Part shown: in pieces, positions 55,373 through 64,000 of the stretch | Numbering within the stretch: the first letter of the stretch is position 1 | Layout: each line of letters starts with the position of its first letter | Assembly: GCA_025449645.1 (NCBI GenBank) | Contig: JANWIY010000107.1 | Span: 1 to 64,000, forward strand | From: Chitinophagaceae bacterium | Lineage (GTDB): Bacteria > Bacteroidota > Bacteroidia > Chitinophagales > Chitinophagaceae | DNA length: 64,000 nt | Direction of reading: 5' to 3' | Program-made: the position numbers and the translations under genes | Notes under the pieces: generated by a model | Database searches by the model: none | Seen by the model: only the letters and a program-made list of their open reading frames with translations | Told to the model about the DNA's origin: nothing

Positions 55373-55933
55373 TTGTTGGAGTTAAGGGCACCGATACAAC
55401 GCGACGAACTCGTGGAACGCTGCAGGCAGGGCGATTCACGTGGCTTTAGTGAATTGTATCAGAAGTATTCCAAAGCAATGTACAATACGAGCCTGCGTAT
55501 TGTGAACAACACCGGGGACGCGGAGGACGTGCTGCAGGAGTCTTTCTGCGATGCTTTTGCCGCCATTGGAAGCTTTGCGTACAAGTCCACGTTTGGTGCC
55601 TGGCTAAAGAGGATCGTGATCAACAAATCCATTAACGCGCTGAGAAAACGGAAGCTGACCATCATCGACATGGACAAAACGACTGTTGGTCATTTAGCGG
55701 ATGAAGAGGCTTATGATGAAACTGGCATCCGGCTGAAAGTGGAGGAGATAAAAAAGGCGGTTAAGGAGTTGCCGAACGGATACAGAACCGTATTGACGCT
55801 TCATCTTTTTGAAGGATATGATCAGGAAGAGATCGCGGAGATATTGCAGGTATCGCATGTTACGGTCAGAACTCAGTATATGCGTGCTAAACAGAAATTA
55901 TTACAATACATAAAACAGGAGTGCTTATCATGA
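55373..55933 (+). CDS. ECF RNA polymerase sigma factor (TTG start)
   Basis: NTGDAEDVLQESFCDAFAAIGSFAYKSTFGAWLKRIVINKSINALRKRK...YDQEEIAEILQVSHVTVRTQYMRAKQKL. Confidence 0.94.
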   Translation: MLELRAPIQRDELVERCRQGDSRGFSELYQKYSKAMYNTSLRIVNNTGDAEDVLQESFCDAFAAIGSFAYKSTFGAWLKRIVINKSINALRKRKLTIIDMDKTTVGHLADEEAYDETGIRLKVEEIKKAVKELPNGYRTVLTLHLFEGYDQEEIAEILQVSHVTVRTQYMRAKQKLLQYIKQECLS

Positions 55934-56658
55934 GCAGCGATTTAGAAAAATTTGTTAAGGATCACCGGGACCAGTTCGATGATGAAGTTCCGGCTCCTGA
56001 CCTATGGAACAAAATCCGGGATCACATGGAATCTGCCGGAGAGAAGAATGACGCGGAGCAGCCGCCTCAGCCTCGCGTTCTGTATTTCAAACGCTGGCTT
56101 TCGGCCGCGGCGGCAATAGCACTGGTATGTGGTTCCGGATTATTATACTATAGACTGCATCAACCAAAGCAGGAGCTTCCGGTTGCCGTAAACACGCCCA
56201 AGCAAAAAGCACCGGATACAGGAAAGCAAGTCCCGGATAGTCCGTACAATGGCGGGACCGCGGCCCAAAATCAACTGGCACAGACCCAGCAGGATCAGAT
56301 AAAGAATTCAGGCGAAGTGAAATCCGGACCATCACTGACACAGGAGGAATCAGATTATAATGAAGAGATGTACCATTATTCCCGGCTCGTAGAGATCAAG
56401 CAAAATGAATTGAAGGGCCTGCAAAAGGATGAGCCACTGCTCTACAAACAATTCTCAGGCGACGTAAATAAATTAGATAGTGTATACCACGTGCTAAAAA
56501 CACAGCTTCCCAAAAACTCAAACCGGGAGCAGGTGATTGAAGCCATGATCTCAAACCTGCAGCTTCAGATCCGCTTATTGAATAAACAACTGGATATTAT
56601 TAAACAAATCAAGCATTCCAAAAAATCAGCATATGAAAATGCATACAAATCCGTTTAA
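55921..56658 (+). CDS. Putative anti-sigma / membrane-anchored regulatory protein
   Basis: Overlaps the ECF gene by 13 bp; N-terminal acidic cytoplasmic segment, one TM (WLSAAAAIALVCGSGLLYY), C-terminal helical region. Confidence 0.6.
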   Translation: MLIMSSDLEKFVKDHRDQFDDEVPAPDLWNKIRDHMESAGEKNDAEQPPQPRVLYFKRWLSAAAAIALVCGSGLLYYRLHQPKQELPVAVNTPKQKAPDTGKQVPDSPYNGGTAAQNQLAQTQQDQIKNSGEVKSGPSLTQEESDYNEEMYHYSRLVEIKQNELKGLQKDEPLLYKQFSGDVNKLDSVYHVLKTQLPKNSNREQVIEAMISNLQLQIRLLNKQLDIIKQIKHSKKSAYENAYKSV

Positions 56659-57685
56659 AATTATTATTATATCAGGCTTGGTGGCCTTCCTCGCAGTTCC
56701 CCTGCTCAGTTCCGCATCGGATGGAGATCTGGTGCAAAGAAGGAAAAGCATCAGCAAGTCATATCCTGTAACCGGCGATGACAAGTTAAAAATTGAAAAT
56801 TCTTTCGGTGATGTGGCTGTGACGACCTGGGACAAAAACGAGATCCAGGTTGATATTGAGATCGTGGTGAATGCATCCACAGATGAAAAAGCACAGCAAA
56901 TGATGGATGAGATTTCCGTATCCGACGGCAAGAGCGGCGATGAAATTTCCTTTAAGACCGAGATCGGTCATATGAACAATGGCAAAAGGAACAGGGATGG
57001 TGACGATCAGCGAAAGTTTTCCATAGACTATAAAGTGATTATGCCTTCCGGTAATCCCCTCCGAATAGAAAACAGTTTTGGGAAGATCAATATCGGGAAT
57101 TTTATCGGTCCCGTTAACCTGACCAGCAAATTCGGCGAACTCACTACGGGCAAGCTTTCGAATGCTAAAGAGCTCCATGTTGAATTTGGAAAAGCGGAAA
57201 TCGGAGCCGTTACAAATCCAGATATCACATTTAAGTTTAACGGCAGGTCTCTGATCAAAGAGATCACCGGCAATGCCAGGGTTCATACGGAATTTTGCGA
57301 TAACGTTGAATTTTCATTGGATCAGAATATTAAGGATTTCTATCTTTTCGAATCCTATTCCAACGTTCGCATGTATGTTCCGAAAAACCTTTCAGCAAGT
57401 TTTGAAGTACATACAAATTTCGGAAGCTTCAGTAACAATTCAGGTATCGCGATCTCCCAGCGAAAGGAGGAAGATAATATGGGCCCGAAATTCGATGAGG
57501 ATTACTCCGGAAGTTCCGGCAGTGGTAACGCGAAGATCAAGATCAAAAGCAGTTTTGGTAAGATCCGTTTAGGAACTTCGGGTGATGGATCGATTGATAA
57601 AAAAGATTCCGGAGATAAAGACAATGACTCAGGCAACAAGAATGAGGATAAGGAGGATAACGATTCAGGAAAAGTTAATCTGTAA
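56633..57685 (+). CDS. Secreted DUF4097-like / putative adhesin protein
   Basis: Signal peptide; repeated (I)xxSFGxI/V units: KIENSFGDVAV, RIENSFGKINIG, LTSKFGELTTG, HVEFGKAEIG, VHTNFGSF, KIKSSFGKIRLG. Confidence 0.7.
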   Translation: MKMHTNPFKIIIISGLVAFLAVPLLSSASDGDLVQRRKSISKSYPVTGDDKLKIENSFGDVAVTTWDKNEIQVDIEIVVNASTDEKAQQMMDEISVSDGKSGDEISFKTEIGHMNNGKRNRDGDDQRKFSIDYKVIMPSGNPLRIENSFGKINIGNFIGPVNLTSKFGELTTGKLSNAKELHVEFGKAEIGAVTNPDITFKFNGRSLIKEITGNARVHTEFCDNVEFSLDQNIKDFYLFESYSNVRMYVPKNLSASFEVHTNFGSFSNNSGIAISQRKEEDNMGPKFDEDYSGSSGSGNAKIKIKSSFGKIRLGTSGDGSIDKKDSGDKDNDSGNKNEDKEDNDSGKVNL

Positions 57686-57730
57686 GTTTTCGGAACATGA
57701 ATGATTGAATAGCATCCGGACCGCCGGGTG

Positions 57731-58585
57731 CTATTTTCTTTTGGATATTCCCGCTGAGTACAGGAGGCTGCCCATCTCAGCGGCATAACCTGCCGCCACC
57801 TTTCCGGCCTTTTCTGCAAAGTCTTCTCCGGAGGAGGCATAGATGATGGCCCGGCTTGCATTGACAAGCAATCCGCAGTCAGTATTAAGTCCTTTGTCCG
57901 ATATCTCTTTCAAACTCCCTCCCTGAGCACCCACACCGGGAACCAGGTAAAAATGATCCGGGGTGTGCTTGCGGATCTTCGCAAGCAAATCTGCCCGCGT
58001 GGCACCGATCACAAACATCAGGTTTTCGGTTGTCCCCCACCGGGAGGCTTTTTTAAGTACAGATTCATATAATAATTCGTCGCCCAGGCGCAGTAACTCG
58101 AAATCTTTCGCTCCCTGATTGGAGGTTAGTCCGAGGAGGATAGTCCATTTGTCTTTATATTCGAGGAACGGCCTGACGCTGTCTTCTCCCATGTAGGGGG
58201 CAACGGTTACTGCATCGAAGCCCAGGGTCTCGAAAAAAGCCCGGGCATACTGCATAGAACTGTTGCCTGTATCTCCGCGCTTAGCATCTGCGATCTTAAA
58301 ATGGGTTGAAGGAATATAGTCGACCGTTTTCTGCATCGTCTCCCAGCCACGGAAGCCCTGCGCTTCATAGAAAGCCGTATTGATCTTATAGCCGATACAA
58401 TATTCCCTGGTCGAATCTATGATCCGTTTGTTAAATTCAAAGACCGGGTCTGTCACGGATTTCAAAAATGCCGGGATGGCGGAGAGATCCGTATCCAGGC
58501 CGACACATAAATAATTTTTTTTCTCCAGGATCTGGCCGATGAGCTGTTGCCGGTTCATGAAATCCGTTTCGGCAAAGAAAAGCAT
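57731..58585 (-). CDS. pyrF: Orotidine 5'-phosphate decarboxylase
   Basis: NYLCVGLDTDLSAIPAFL...FKIADAKRGDTGNSSMQYARAFF...DAVTVAPYMGEDSVRPFL. Confidence 0.96.
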   Translation of the reverse strand: MLFFAETDFMNRQQLIGQILEKKNYLCVGLDTDLSAIPAFLKSVTDPVFEFNKRIIDSTREYCIGYKINTAFYEAQGFRGWETMQKTVDYIPSTHFKIADAKRGDTGNSSMQYARAFFETLGFDAVTVAPYMGEDSVRPFLEYKDKWTILLGLTSNQGAKDFELLRLGDELLYESVLKKASRWGTTENLMFVIGATRADLLAKIRKHTPDHFYLVPGVGAQGGSLKEISDKGLNTDCGLLVNASRAIIYASSGEDFAEKAGKVAAGYAAEMGSLLYSAGISKRK

Positions 58586-58627
58586 TTTAAAGAAACCAGG
58601 GCCTGCTTTCGGGCTCTTCCACTTAAA

Positions 58628-59245
58628 TCATCCTTTATTTTTTTTCTCCATCATCTCAGAGATCTTTTGCGCACCGGGATCCAGATCGCGGAGATGGTCA
58701 ATAATATGCTGATAGGAACGCTCATCGCGATTTTGGCTGAGTTTAAAAACATGTTCAATTGCCGTTACTTCTATTTCGAATGCCACAATGGATTTCATCA
58801 TTTGCTGAACATACTGCGGATCGAGCCGCTCCACCAGGGAGGGTGAATCCGGTTTTTCAAAATTTCTTGTCAGTCTCGTTAACAGGTCAAGCAATGCATC
58901 TTCATCCAGAAAACGAAGAAGGCCGTTTACATGAACCGCCTGGTAATTCCAGGTGCTTGCGGTTTGCTTATTTTCATACCAGCTGGCGCTCACATAAGTG
59001 TGGGCATCCGAAAAAATGGCCAGCACCCGTGGATTTTGACGATAGGCTTCCGTATGCCCCTGCTTCTTCATGCAATGACCCTGAAGAAATAATTTATTTC
59101 CGCGCTCTTCCATGAGAAGCGGCAGGTGCGTTGCCACCGGAATTCCTTTTTCATTACTGCCGCAAAGCACAACAAAAGGATTTGCCTTCATGAAGTCAAT
59201 GACTTGCTTCGGGTTCTCTGCTTTGAAATATGGGATATCGTACAC
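58628..59245 (-). CDS. PaiB-family FMN-binding transcriptional regulator-like protein
   Basis: MYDIPYFKAENPKQVIDFMKANPFVVLCG...PVATHLPLLMEERGNKLFLQGHCMKKQ...ASTWNYQAVHVNG. Confidence 0.92.
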   Translation of the reverse strand: MYDIPYFKAENPKQVIDFMKANPFVVLCGSNEKGIPVATHLPLLMEERGNKLFLQGHCMKKQGHTEAYRQNPRVLAIFSDAHTYVSASWYENKQTASTWNYQAVHVNGLLRFLDEDALLDLLTRLTRNFEKPDSPSLVERLDPQYVQQMMKSIVAFEIEVTAIEHVFKLSQNRDERSYQHIIDHLRDLDPGAQKISEMMEKKNKG

Positions 59246-59287
59246 GGAAGAAAGTAAAAATTAAAAATTAAAAAATCATACTCCAAT

Positions 59288-60391
59288 CTATCCGACAACT
59301 ATTTCAGCTCTTCGCTGGGTGGGGATATTGGCATTAATCATGGCGATGCTTCTCGCAGCATTGCCTGCAAATTCAGAAAACGCTTTCCTGGAAGGGGCAT
59401 CATCACCAAGCATTACGGGTATGCCTTCATCGCCACCTTCGCGGATTTGTTGAATTAAAGGGATCTGTCCCAAAAAAGGAATATCATATTCCTCGGCCAG
59501 CCTCTTTCCTCCCTCCTTTCCAAAAATATAATATTTGCGCCCCGGCGATTCTTCTGTAACAAAATAACTCATATTTTCCACAATACCGATTATGGGCGCC
59601 TTTAACTGAGCCTGGGCAAACATGGCGATCGCTTTTTTGGCATCAGCAAGGGCCACATCCTGCGGTGTGCTGACCACGATCACTCCGGTAACCGGCACAG
59701 ATTGCATGAGTGTCAGATGAATATCACCTGTACCCGGAGGCATATCCACTACCAGGTAATCAAGCTCATCCCAGAATACCTCGGAAACAAATTGTTTGAT
59801 TGCACTGCTTACCATGGGGCCGCGCCATACAACAGCATCTTTTTCATTGATCAGCAAACCGATACTCATGAGACGAATCCCGTATTTCTCCAGGGGCAGG
59901 ATCATGCCCTTGCCATTTACGTTTTTCATCATGGGCCTTTCACCTCTCACTCCAAACATGATCGGCACGCTCGGACCGTAAATATCAGCATCCATCAATC
60001 CGACTTTTGCACCATCGGATGCAAGGGAAAGTGCAAAATTAGCAGCCACCGTGCTCTTACCAACTCCGCCTTTTCCGCTGACGACGGCAATTATATTCTT
60101 TACATTCGGAAGCACGCTGGCCGGGTCCTTCCTGTTTGCATTTATATTGGAACTGAAATTTATTTGGACCAGTGCGTCCTGGGCTCCTTCGGAATGAATA
60201 GCCCGGATGCAGTCATTTTTGATCCTGTCCTTCAGAGGACATGCCGGCGTTGTCAGCATAACTGTAAAGGAAACCCGGTTGCCGTCAATCACTATATCCT
60301 TCACCATATTCAGTGTGACTAAATCCTTTCCCAGATCCGGTTCTTGTACTTTACTTAATGCTTCTAACAATTTTTCAACAGTCATGGGCAA
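59288..60391 (-). CDS. Mrp/NBP35-family Fe-S carrier ATPase
   Basis: IIAVVSGKGGVGKSTVAANFALSLASDGAKVGLMDADIYGPSVPIMFG...VVDMPPGTGDIHLTL. Confidence 0.96.
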   Translation of the reverse strand: MPMTVEKLLEALSKVQEPDLGKDLVTLNMVKDIVIDGNRVSFTVMLTTPACPLKDRIKNDCIRAIHSEGAQDALVQINFSSNINANRKDPASVLPNVKNIIAVVSGKGGVGKSTVAANFALSLASDGAKVGLMDADIYGPSVPIMFGVRGERPMMKNVNGKGMILPLEKYGIRLMSIGLLINEKDAVVWRGPMVSSAIKQFVSEVFWDELDYLVVDMPPGTGDIHLTLMQSVPVTGVIVVSTPQDVALADAKKAIAMFAQAQLKAPIIGIVENMSYFVTEESPGRKYYIFGKEGGKRLAEEYDIPFLGQIPLIQQIREGGDEGIPVMLGDDAPSRKAFSEFAGNAARSIAMINANIPTQRRAEIVVG

Positions 60392-60489
60392 TTATTTGTT
60401 AAAAAGGCGGAACAGGCTGCAAAATTAGTTCTTGGCCGCTTTAATTTGTTTACGATTTACGGTTTATAAACTTTATTTTTGCCTCCATT

Positions 60490-61125
60490 TTGAAGAAGTA
60501 TCTGCTATACTTAATCGTCTTATCCGCGCCCTGCAGCCTGCGTGCGCAGTTTGATAAATTGAAGGACTCTGTAGTTCAGTTTTATGGTGTTGTGATGACG
60601 GCAGACAGCCTCCAGGGAATTCCTTCCGTGAGTATTGTGGTAAAAGGGCAGCACAGGGGTACCCTCTCTAATGAACAGGGCGTATTTTCTATTGTGGTTA
60701 TGAAAGGGGACGAGATCGAATTCAGCAGCATCGGATACAAACCGAAACTGGTTCAGGTTCCCAAGAATCTCGAAGGCAACCAGTGGAGTATTATACAGTT
60801 ATTGGTTACCAATCCTGAATTCCTACCTGCAACCATTATCAGGCCGAGGCCCACGCGCGAACAGTTCGAGCGGGATTTTGTAAATACCAAGGTACCCGAT
60901 GATGAAATTGAGATTGCCAGGCAGAACAACGATGCCGTTAAACGAAGGGTGCTTGCGCGTGGTCTTCCTTCCGATGCCCGGGAAGCTGCTAACCAGTTTT
61001 TGAAACAGAGCGCAACCAAATATTATTATCAGGGACAGAATCCTCCCCAGAATATATTCAATCCCCTTGCCTGGGCAGATTTCATACAGGCCTGGAAACG
61101 CGGTGATTTCAAGAACAATAACTGA
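60490..61125 (+). CDS. Carboxypeptidase-regulatory-like (CarboxypepD_reg-like) domain protein (TTG start)
   Basis: FYGVVMTADSLQGIPSVSIVVKGQHRGTLSNEQGVFSIVVMKGDEIEFSSIGYKPKLV. A TATTTTTG element lies upstream at 60474-60481. Confidence 0.8.
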   Translation: MKKYLLYLIVLSAPCSLRAQFDKLKDSVVQFYGVVMTADSLQGIPSVSIVVKGQHRGTLSNEQGVFSIVVMKGDEIEFSSIGYKPKLVQVPKNLEGNQWSIIQLLVTNPEFLPATIIRPRPTREQFERDFVNTKVPDDEIEIARQNNDAVKRRVLARGLPSDAREAANQFLKQSATKYYYQGQNPPQNIFNPLAWADFIQAWKRGDFKNNN

Positions 61126-61143
61126 TCGCTCCAATCCGGGGTC

Positions 61144-62451
61144 ATGATGGATTATTCCCAAACGATTGATTTTCTTTTTAACCGCCTGCCCATGTTCAGC
61201 AGGATCGGAGCTCAGGCTTATAAAAATGACCTGACCAATATCCGGATCCTTTGCGGCCTGCTCGACAATCCCGAAAAGAAAATCAAGTCTGTTCATATCG
61301 CCGGCACCAATGGGAAGGGATCAACGAGTCACATGCTGGCTGCGATCCTGCAGCGTTCGGGATATAAAACAGGCCTGTATACATCACCTCATCTCTACGA
61401 TTTCCGGGAGCGCATCCGGGTAAATGGCCAGATGGTTCCGGAATCTTTCGTGACCACATTTACAGGAAGATTAATACCTGCTATAGAATCCATACAGCCT
61501 TCCTTTTTTGAAATTACAGTAGCCATGGCTTTCGATTGGTTCGTTGAACAGGAGGTCGACATTGCCGTAATTGAAGTCGGATTGGGTGGCAGGCTGGACA
61601 GTACCAATATTATTCTTCCCGAATTAAGTGTAATCACCAATATTAGTTATGATCATATGGATCTGCTGGGCAACAGTCTGCAGAAAATCGCATTTGAGAA
61701 AGCAGGTATCATCAAGCCTGCAATTCCGGTGGTTATCGGAGAAGAACAAGCAGAAGTGAAAGATGTTTTTATGCAGGTGGCCTCCCAAAACCAGGCTCCC
61801 ATCAGCTTCGCCAGCGCCAAAAGATCTGTGAATGATTGGAAATTCAACGGGCACCTCCTGGAACTGGAGCTTACAAATAAGCATTCGAATGAAAAGGAAA
61901 AATACAGCCTCGACCTTCCCGGCATTTACCAGACAAAAAATATCGTTACTGTTTCGGAAACCGTTTCCGTTCTAAACCAGCGTGGATTCAATATTCCGGA
62001 ATCATCCGTGCATGCGGGTTTGCAGAATGTAAAAAAACTCACCGGCCTGCACGGGAGATGGGATATTCTTCATGATGATCCGCTGTTAGTACTGGATGTG
62101 GGTCATAATGAAGAGGGCATGAAGGAAATTGCGAAGCAGATCGAATTGACATCGCATGAAGAATTGCACATGGTGATCGGGATGGTTAAAGATAAGGTCA
62201 TAGAAAATATACTGAGGCATTTACCTTCAGGAGCTAATTACTATTTTACCAAAGCGCATATTCCGCGCGCGTTGCATGAAACCGAGCTTGCGGCCAGGGC
62301 GGAGCGAATAGGAATTAAAGGAAAAACTTTCACCGATGTCCGCCAGGCATTGCAGGCAGCGGTTGACCGCTCGCATGATAAAGATCTTATCCTGGTTTGT
62401 GGCAGTGTATTCCTTGCCGGAGAAGTAAATATTAAGGAGATTGTATTTTAG
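61144..62451 (+). CDS. folC: Folylpolyglutamate synthase / dihydrofolate synthase
   Basis: VHIAGTNGKGSTSHMLAAILQRSGYKTGLYTSPHLYDFRERIRVNG...VGLGGRLDSTNII...VLDVGHNEEGM. Confidence 0.96.
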   Translation: MMDYSQTIDFLFNRLPMFSRIGAQAYKNDLTNIRILCGLLDNPEKKIKSVHIAGTNGKGSTSHMLAAILQRSGYKTGLYTSPHLYDFRERIRVNGQMVPESFVTTFTGRLIPAIESIQPSFFEITVAMAFDWFVEQEVDIAVIEVGLGGRLDSTNIILPELSVITNISYDHMDLLGNSLQKIAFEKAGIIKPAIPVVIGEEQAEVKDVFMQVASQNQAPISFASAKRSVNDWKFNGHLLELELTNKHSNEKEKYSLDLPGIYQTKNIVTVSETVSVLNQRGFNIPESSVHAGLQNVKKLTGLHGRWDILHDDPLLVLDVGHNEEGMKEIAKQIELTSHEELHMVIGMVKDKVIENILRHLPSGANYYFTKAHIPRALHETELAARAERIGIKGKTFTDVRQALQAAVDRSHDKDLILVCGSVFLAGEVNIKEIVF

Positions 62452-62989
62452 CAAGTCCATAATATAGTGCGGTCACGTGCATGCTTTGAATGATCTGGTT
62501 ATCGGCAAGCATCTGCTTTACTTCGTCCACTGAACAGAGATAAATCTCGATCTCCTCATTATGATCTAATTGCTGTTCTCTTTCGTGGCGCCCGCCTGTA
62601 GCCAGAAACATGTGCATCCAATTGTTGTTGGTAGATGGATTGGCAGATGTTTTGCCCAGGTATTCATAGCGATCGAACCGGTACCCGGTCTCTTCCATCA
62701 ACTCACGTGCAATAGCCGCCTCAAGCGATGCATCTGAATCATCCACGCACCCTCCCGGGATTTCAAAATTCACTGTATCGAGCGCGTAGCGATATTGTCT
62801 TTCCAGAATCAGCTTGTTGTCTGCAGTAAGCGCCACAGCGGTCACCCAGGTGGGAAATTCGTAAACGTAATACGGATCAATGATCTTTCCTTCCATTGTT
62901 TCACACACATCCTTCCTCACAGTTCCCCATGTATCTCGCAGCAGATATTGGGAGGATATTTTTTTCCATCGCATGTCCTTCATAGTCAT
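62432..62989 (-). CDS. NUDIX hydrolase
   Basis: FEIPGGCVDDSDASLEAAIARELMEETGYRFD Nudix box. Confidence 0.93.
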   Translation of the reverse strand: MTMKDMRWKKISSQYLLRDTWGTVRKDVCETMEGKIIDPYYVYEFPTWVTAVALTADNKLILERQYRYALDTVNFEIPGGCVDDSDASLEAAIARELMEETGYRFDRYEYLGKTSANPSTNNNWMHMFLATGGRHEREQQLDHNEEIEIYLCSVDEVKQMLADNQIIQSMHVTALYYGLAKIQSP

Positions 62990-62995
62990 TGGGGG

Positions 62996-63520
62996 TTAAT
63001 ATCCATTTTTTTCACGGAAAGTGAGAATATGGGCAACATGGTGCCTTCCATGCCAGGCATACAAGCCGAGAAGCCACCAAAGAGATGTTTCTTTTTGGTT
63101 TAGGGGATAAATAACCGTGCGGTTCCATTGCAATTCAGAAAGATCTTTAATGGCTTCGTACCATCGTGTATGAAGAGCATGGAGTAAGGTAACCGAAATA
63201 TTAACAGGAAGAAGCTGCACATCAGCCAATTCTGCCCAGCGTTTTTCTTCATACGATTTTATGACGGGATTATTTTCAGTGAGTCCGAGTTTAATACGGA
63301 TATAAGCATTCATATGGCTGTCTGCAACATGATGAACCAGTTGATGGATTGTCCAGCCGCCATCCCGGTAAGGAGTTTGAAGCTGGGCTACATCCAAATT
63401 CCGGATAGCATGTTCCAATTCGGCCGGCAGGTGGCGAAGCTCATTCAGCCAGGTTTTTTTCTGATTTTCAGAAAATGGCCGGGGCTCGTATTTACCTATG
63501 GGATAGCGGGGGTCGGACAT
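62996..63520 (-). CDS. DinB-superfamily YfiT/BstA-like putative metal-dependent hydrolase
   Basis: MSDPRYPIGKYEPRPFSENQKKTWLNELRHLPAELEHAIRNL...YRDGGWTIHQLVHHVADSHMNAYIRIKL...AWHGRHHVAHI. Confidence 0.93.
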   Translation of the reverse strand: MSDPRYPIGKYEPRPFSENQKKTWLNELRHLPAELEHAIRNLDVAQLQTPYRDGGWTIHQLVHHVADSHMNAYIRIKLGLTENNPVIKSYEEKRWAELADVQLLPVNISVTLLHALHTRWYEAIKDLSELQWNRTVIYPLNQKETSLWWLLGLYAWHGRHHVAHILTFREKNGY

Positions 63521-63828
63521 GGGCGCAAATTTGAAAATGTGGAAATATGTTTATATGAAAATTGAATGCACAATACTGAAATATTTTAACTCAAATCCGG
63601 AATTGCTTCAAATTTTAGTTTTTGTTGATCACTCCAGGGGTGGGATCACAATATTGACCTCTTCATTTTCAAATTTTAAAATTCCCTTTCCATTCTCAAA
63701 TTATAAAATTTATCCTATATTTTCACACATGCACATTTGCCCTCCCATATACACCAACGCACATATACACATTCTCACCCTCGCACATTTACACATTTAC
63801 ACATTGTCAAATTTTCAAATTATCTCCC

Positions 63829-64000
63829 TCATTCCTCGCGCAATGCCTTACCTGTAAGATGAATGAATACGTCTTCGAGATTTGCTTTTTTTACCTCTTT
63901 GGGTCTTTCGAATCCGGTGGCCACGAGTTTGTCGATCAGCCGGTCCGGCGTATCCTTTGCAATGATCCTGCCTGAATCAATAATGGCTACCCGGTCGCAC
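63829..64000 (-). CDS. ABC transporter ATP-binding protein, C-terminal part (runs off window end)
   Basis: Reverse-strand reading gives ...CDRVAIIDSGRIIAKDTPDRLIDKLVATGFERPKEVKKANLEDVFIHLTGKALREE*. Confidence 0.8.
   Translation of the reverse strand, partial: CDRVAIIDSGRIIAKDTPDRLIDKLVATGFERPKEVKKANLEDVFIHLTGKALREE

Noticed and set aside
1-64000. tRNA/rRNA genes, prophage or IS elements
   Set aside because: I saw no tRNA cloverleaf-like sequences, rRNA segments, transposases, integrases or phage structural genes; a tRNAscan/ISfinder run would be needed to exclude them formally.

Overview
The window is a 64 kb stretch of a Bacteroidota chromosome, probably Chitinophagaceae-like judging from gene content and TAnnTTTG-type promoters. 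It is almost entirely housekeeping and accessory protein-coding genes. I found no rRNA, tRNA, CRISPR, phage or transposase genes. Main blocks: rpiA, mutS2 and msrA; a permease / glutamine-synthetase-like / Fe-ADH / ALDH cluster that looks like gamma-glutamylated amine (possibly ethanolamine) catabolism; a peptidoglycan group (RlpA, L,D-transpeptidase, VanX-like dipeptidase); an aromatic amino-acid operon on the minus strand (pheA, aminotransferase, tyrA, DEAD-box helicase, DAHP synthase/chorismate mutase, aroB, aroA, aroC); murQ plus a BadF-type kinase; two ECF sigma systems; cbs; a class II aldolase gene broken by one in-frame TAG; secreted metalloproteases; ftsK and lolA; pyrF, mrp and folC. 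The strongest non-listed signal is a complete ribosome-type transcription attenuator ahead of pheA. It has a Bacteroidota-type promoter, a 29-aa leader peptide MFNSKAYRSFGFYFFYFTSRPGRLLLKTN (7 of 8 residues aromatic at positions 10-17), an intrinsic terminator ending just before the pheA ATG, and a leader segment perfectly complementary to the terminator 5' arm. The second is a family of intergenic dyads whose arms are tandem 7-8 bp words (GTTGATG/CATCAAC, AAAAAGT/ACTTTTT, AATTTGAA). They abut or supply stop codons and flank the helicase inserted in the aro operon. All family assignments come from reading the translations; no database search was run.
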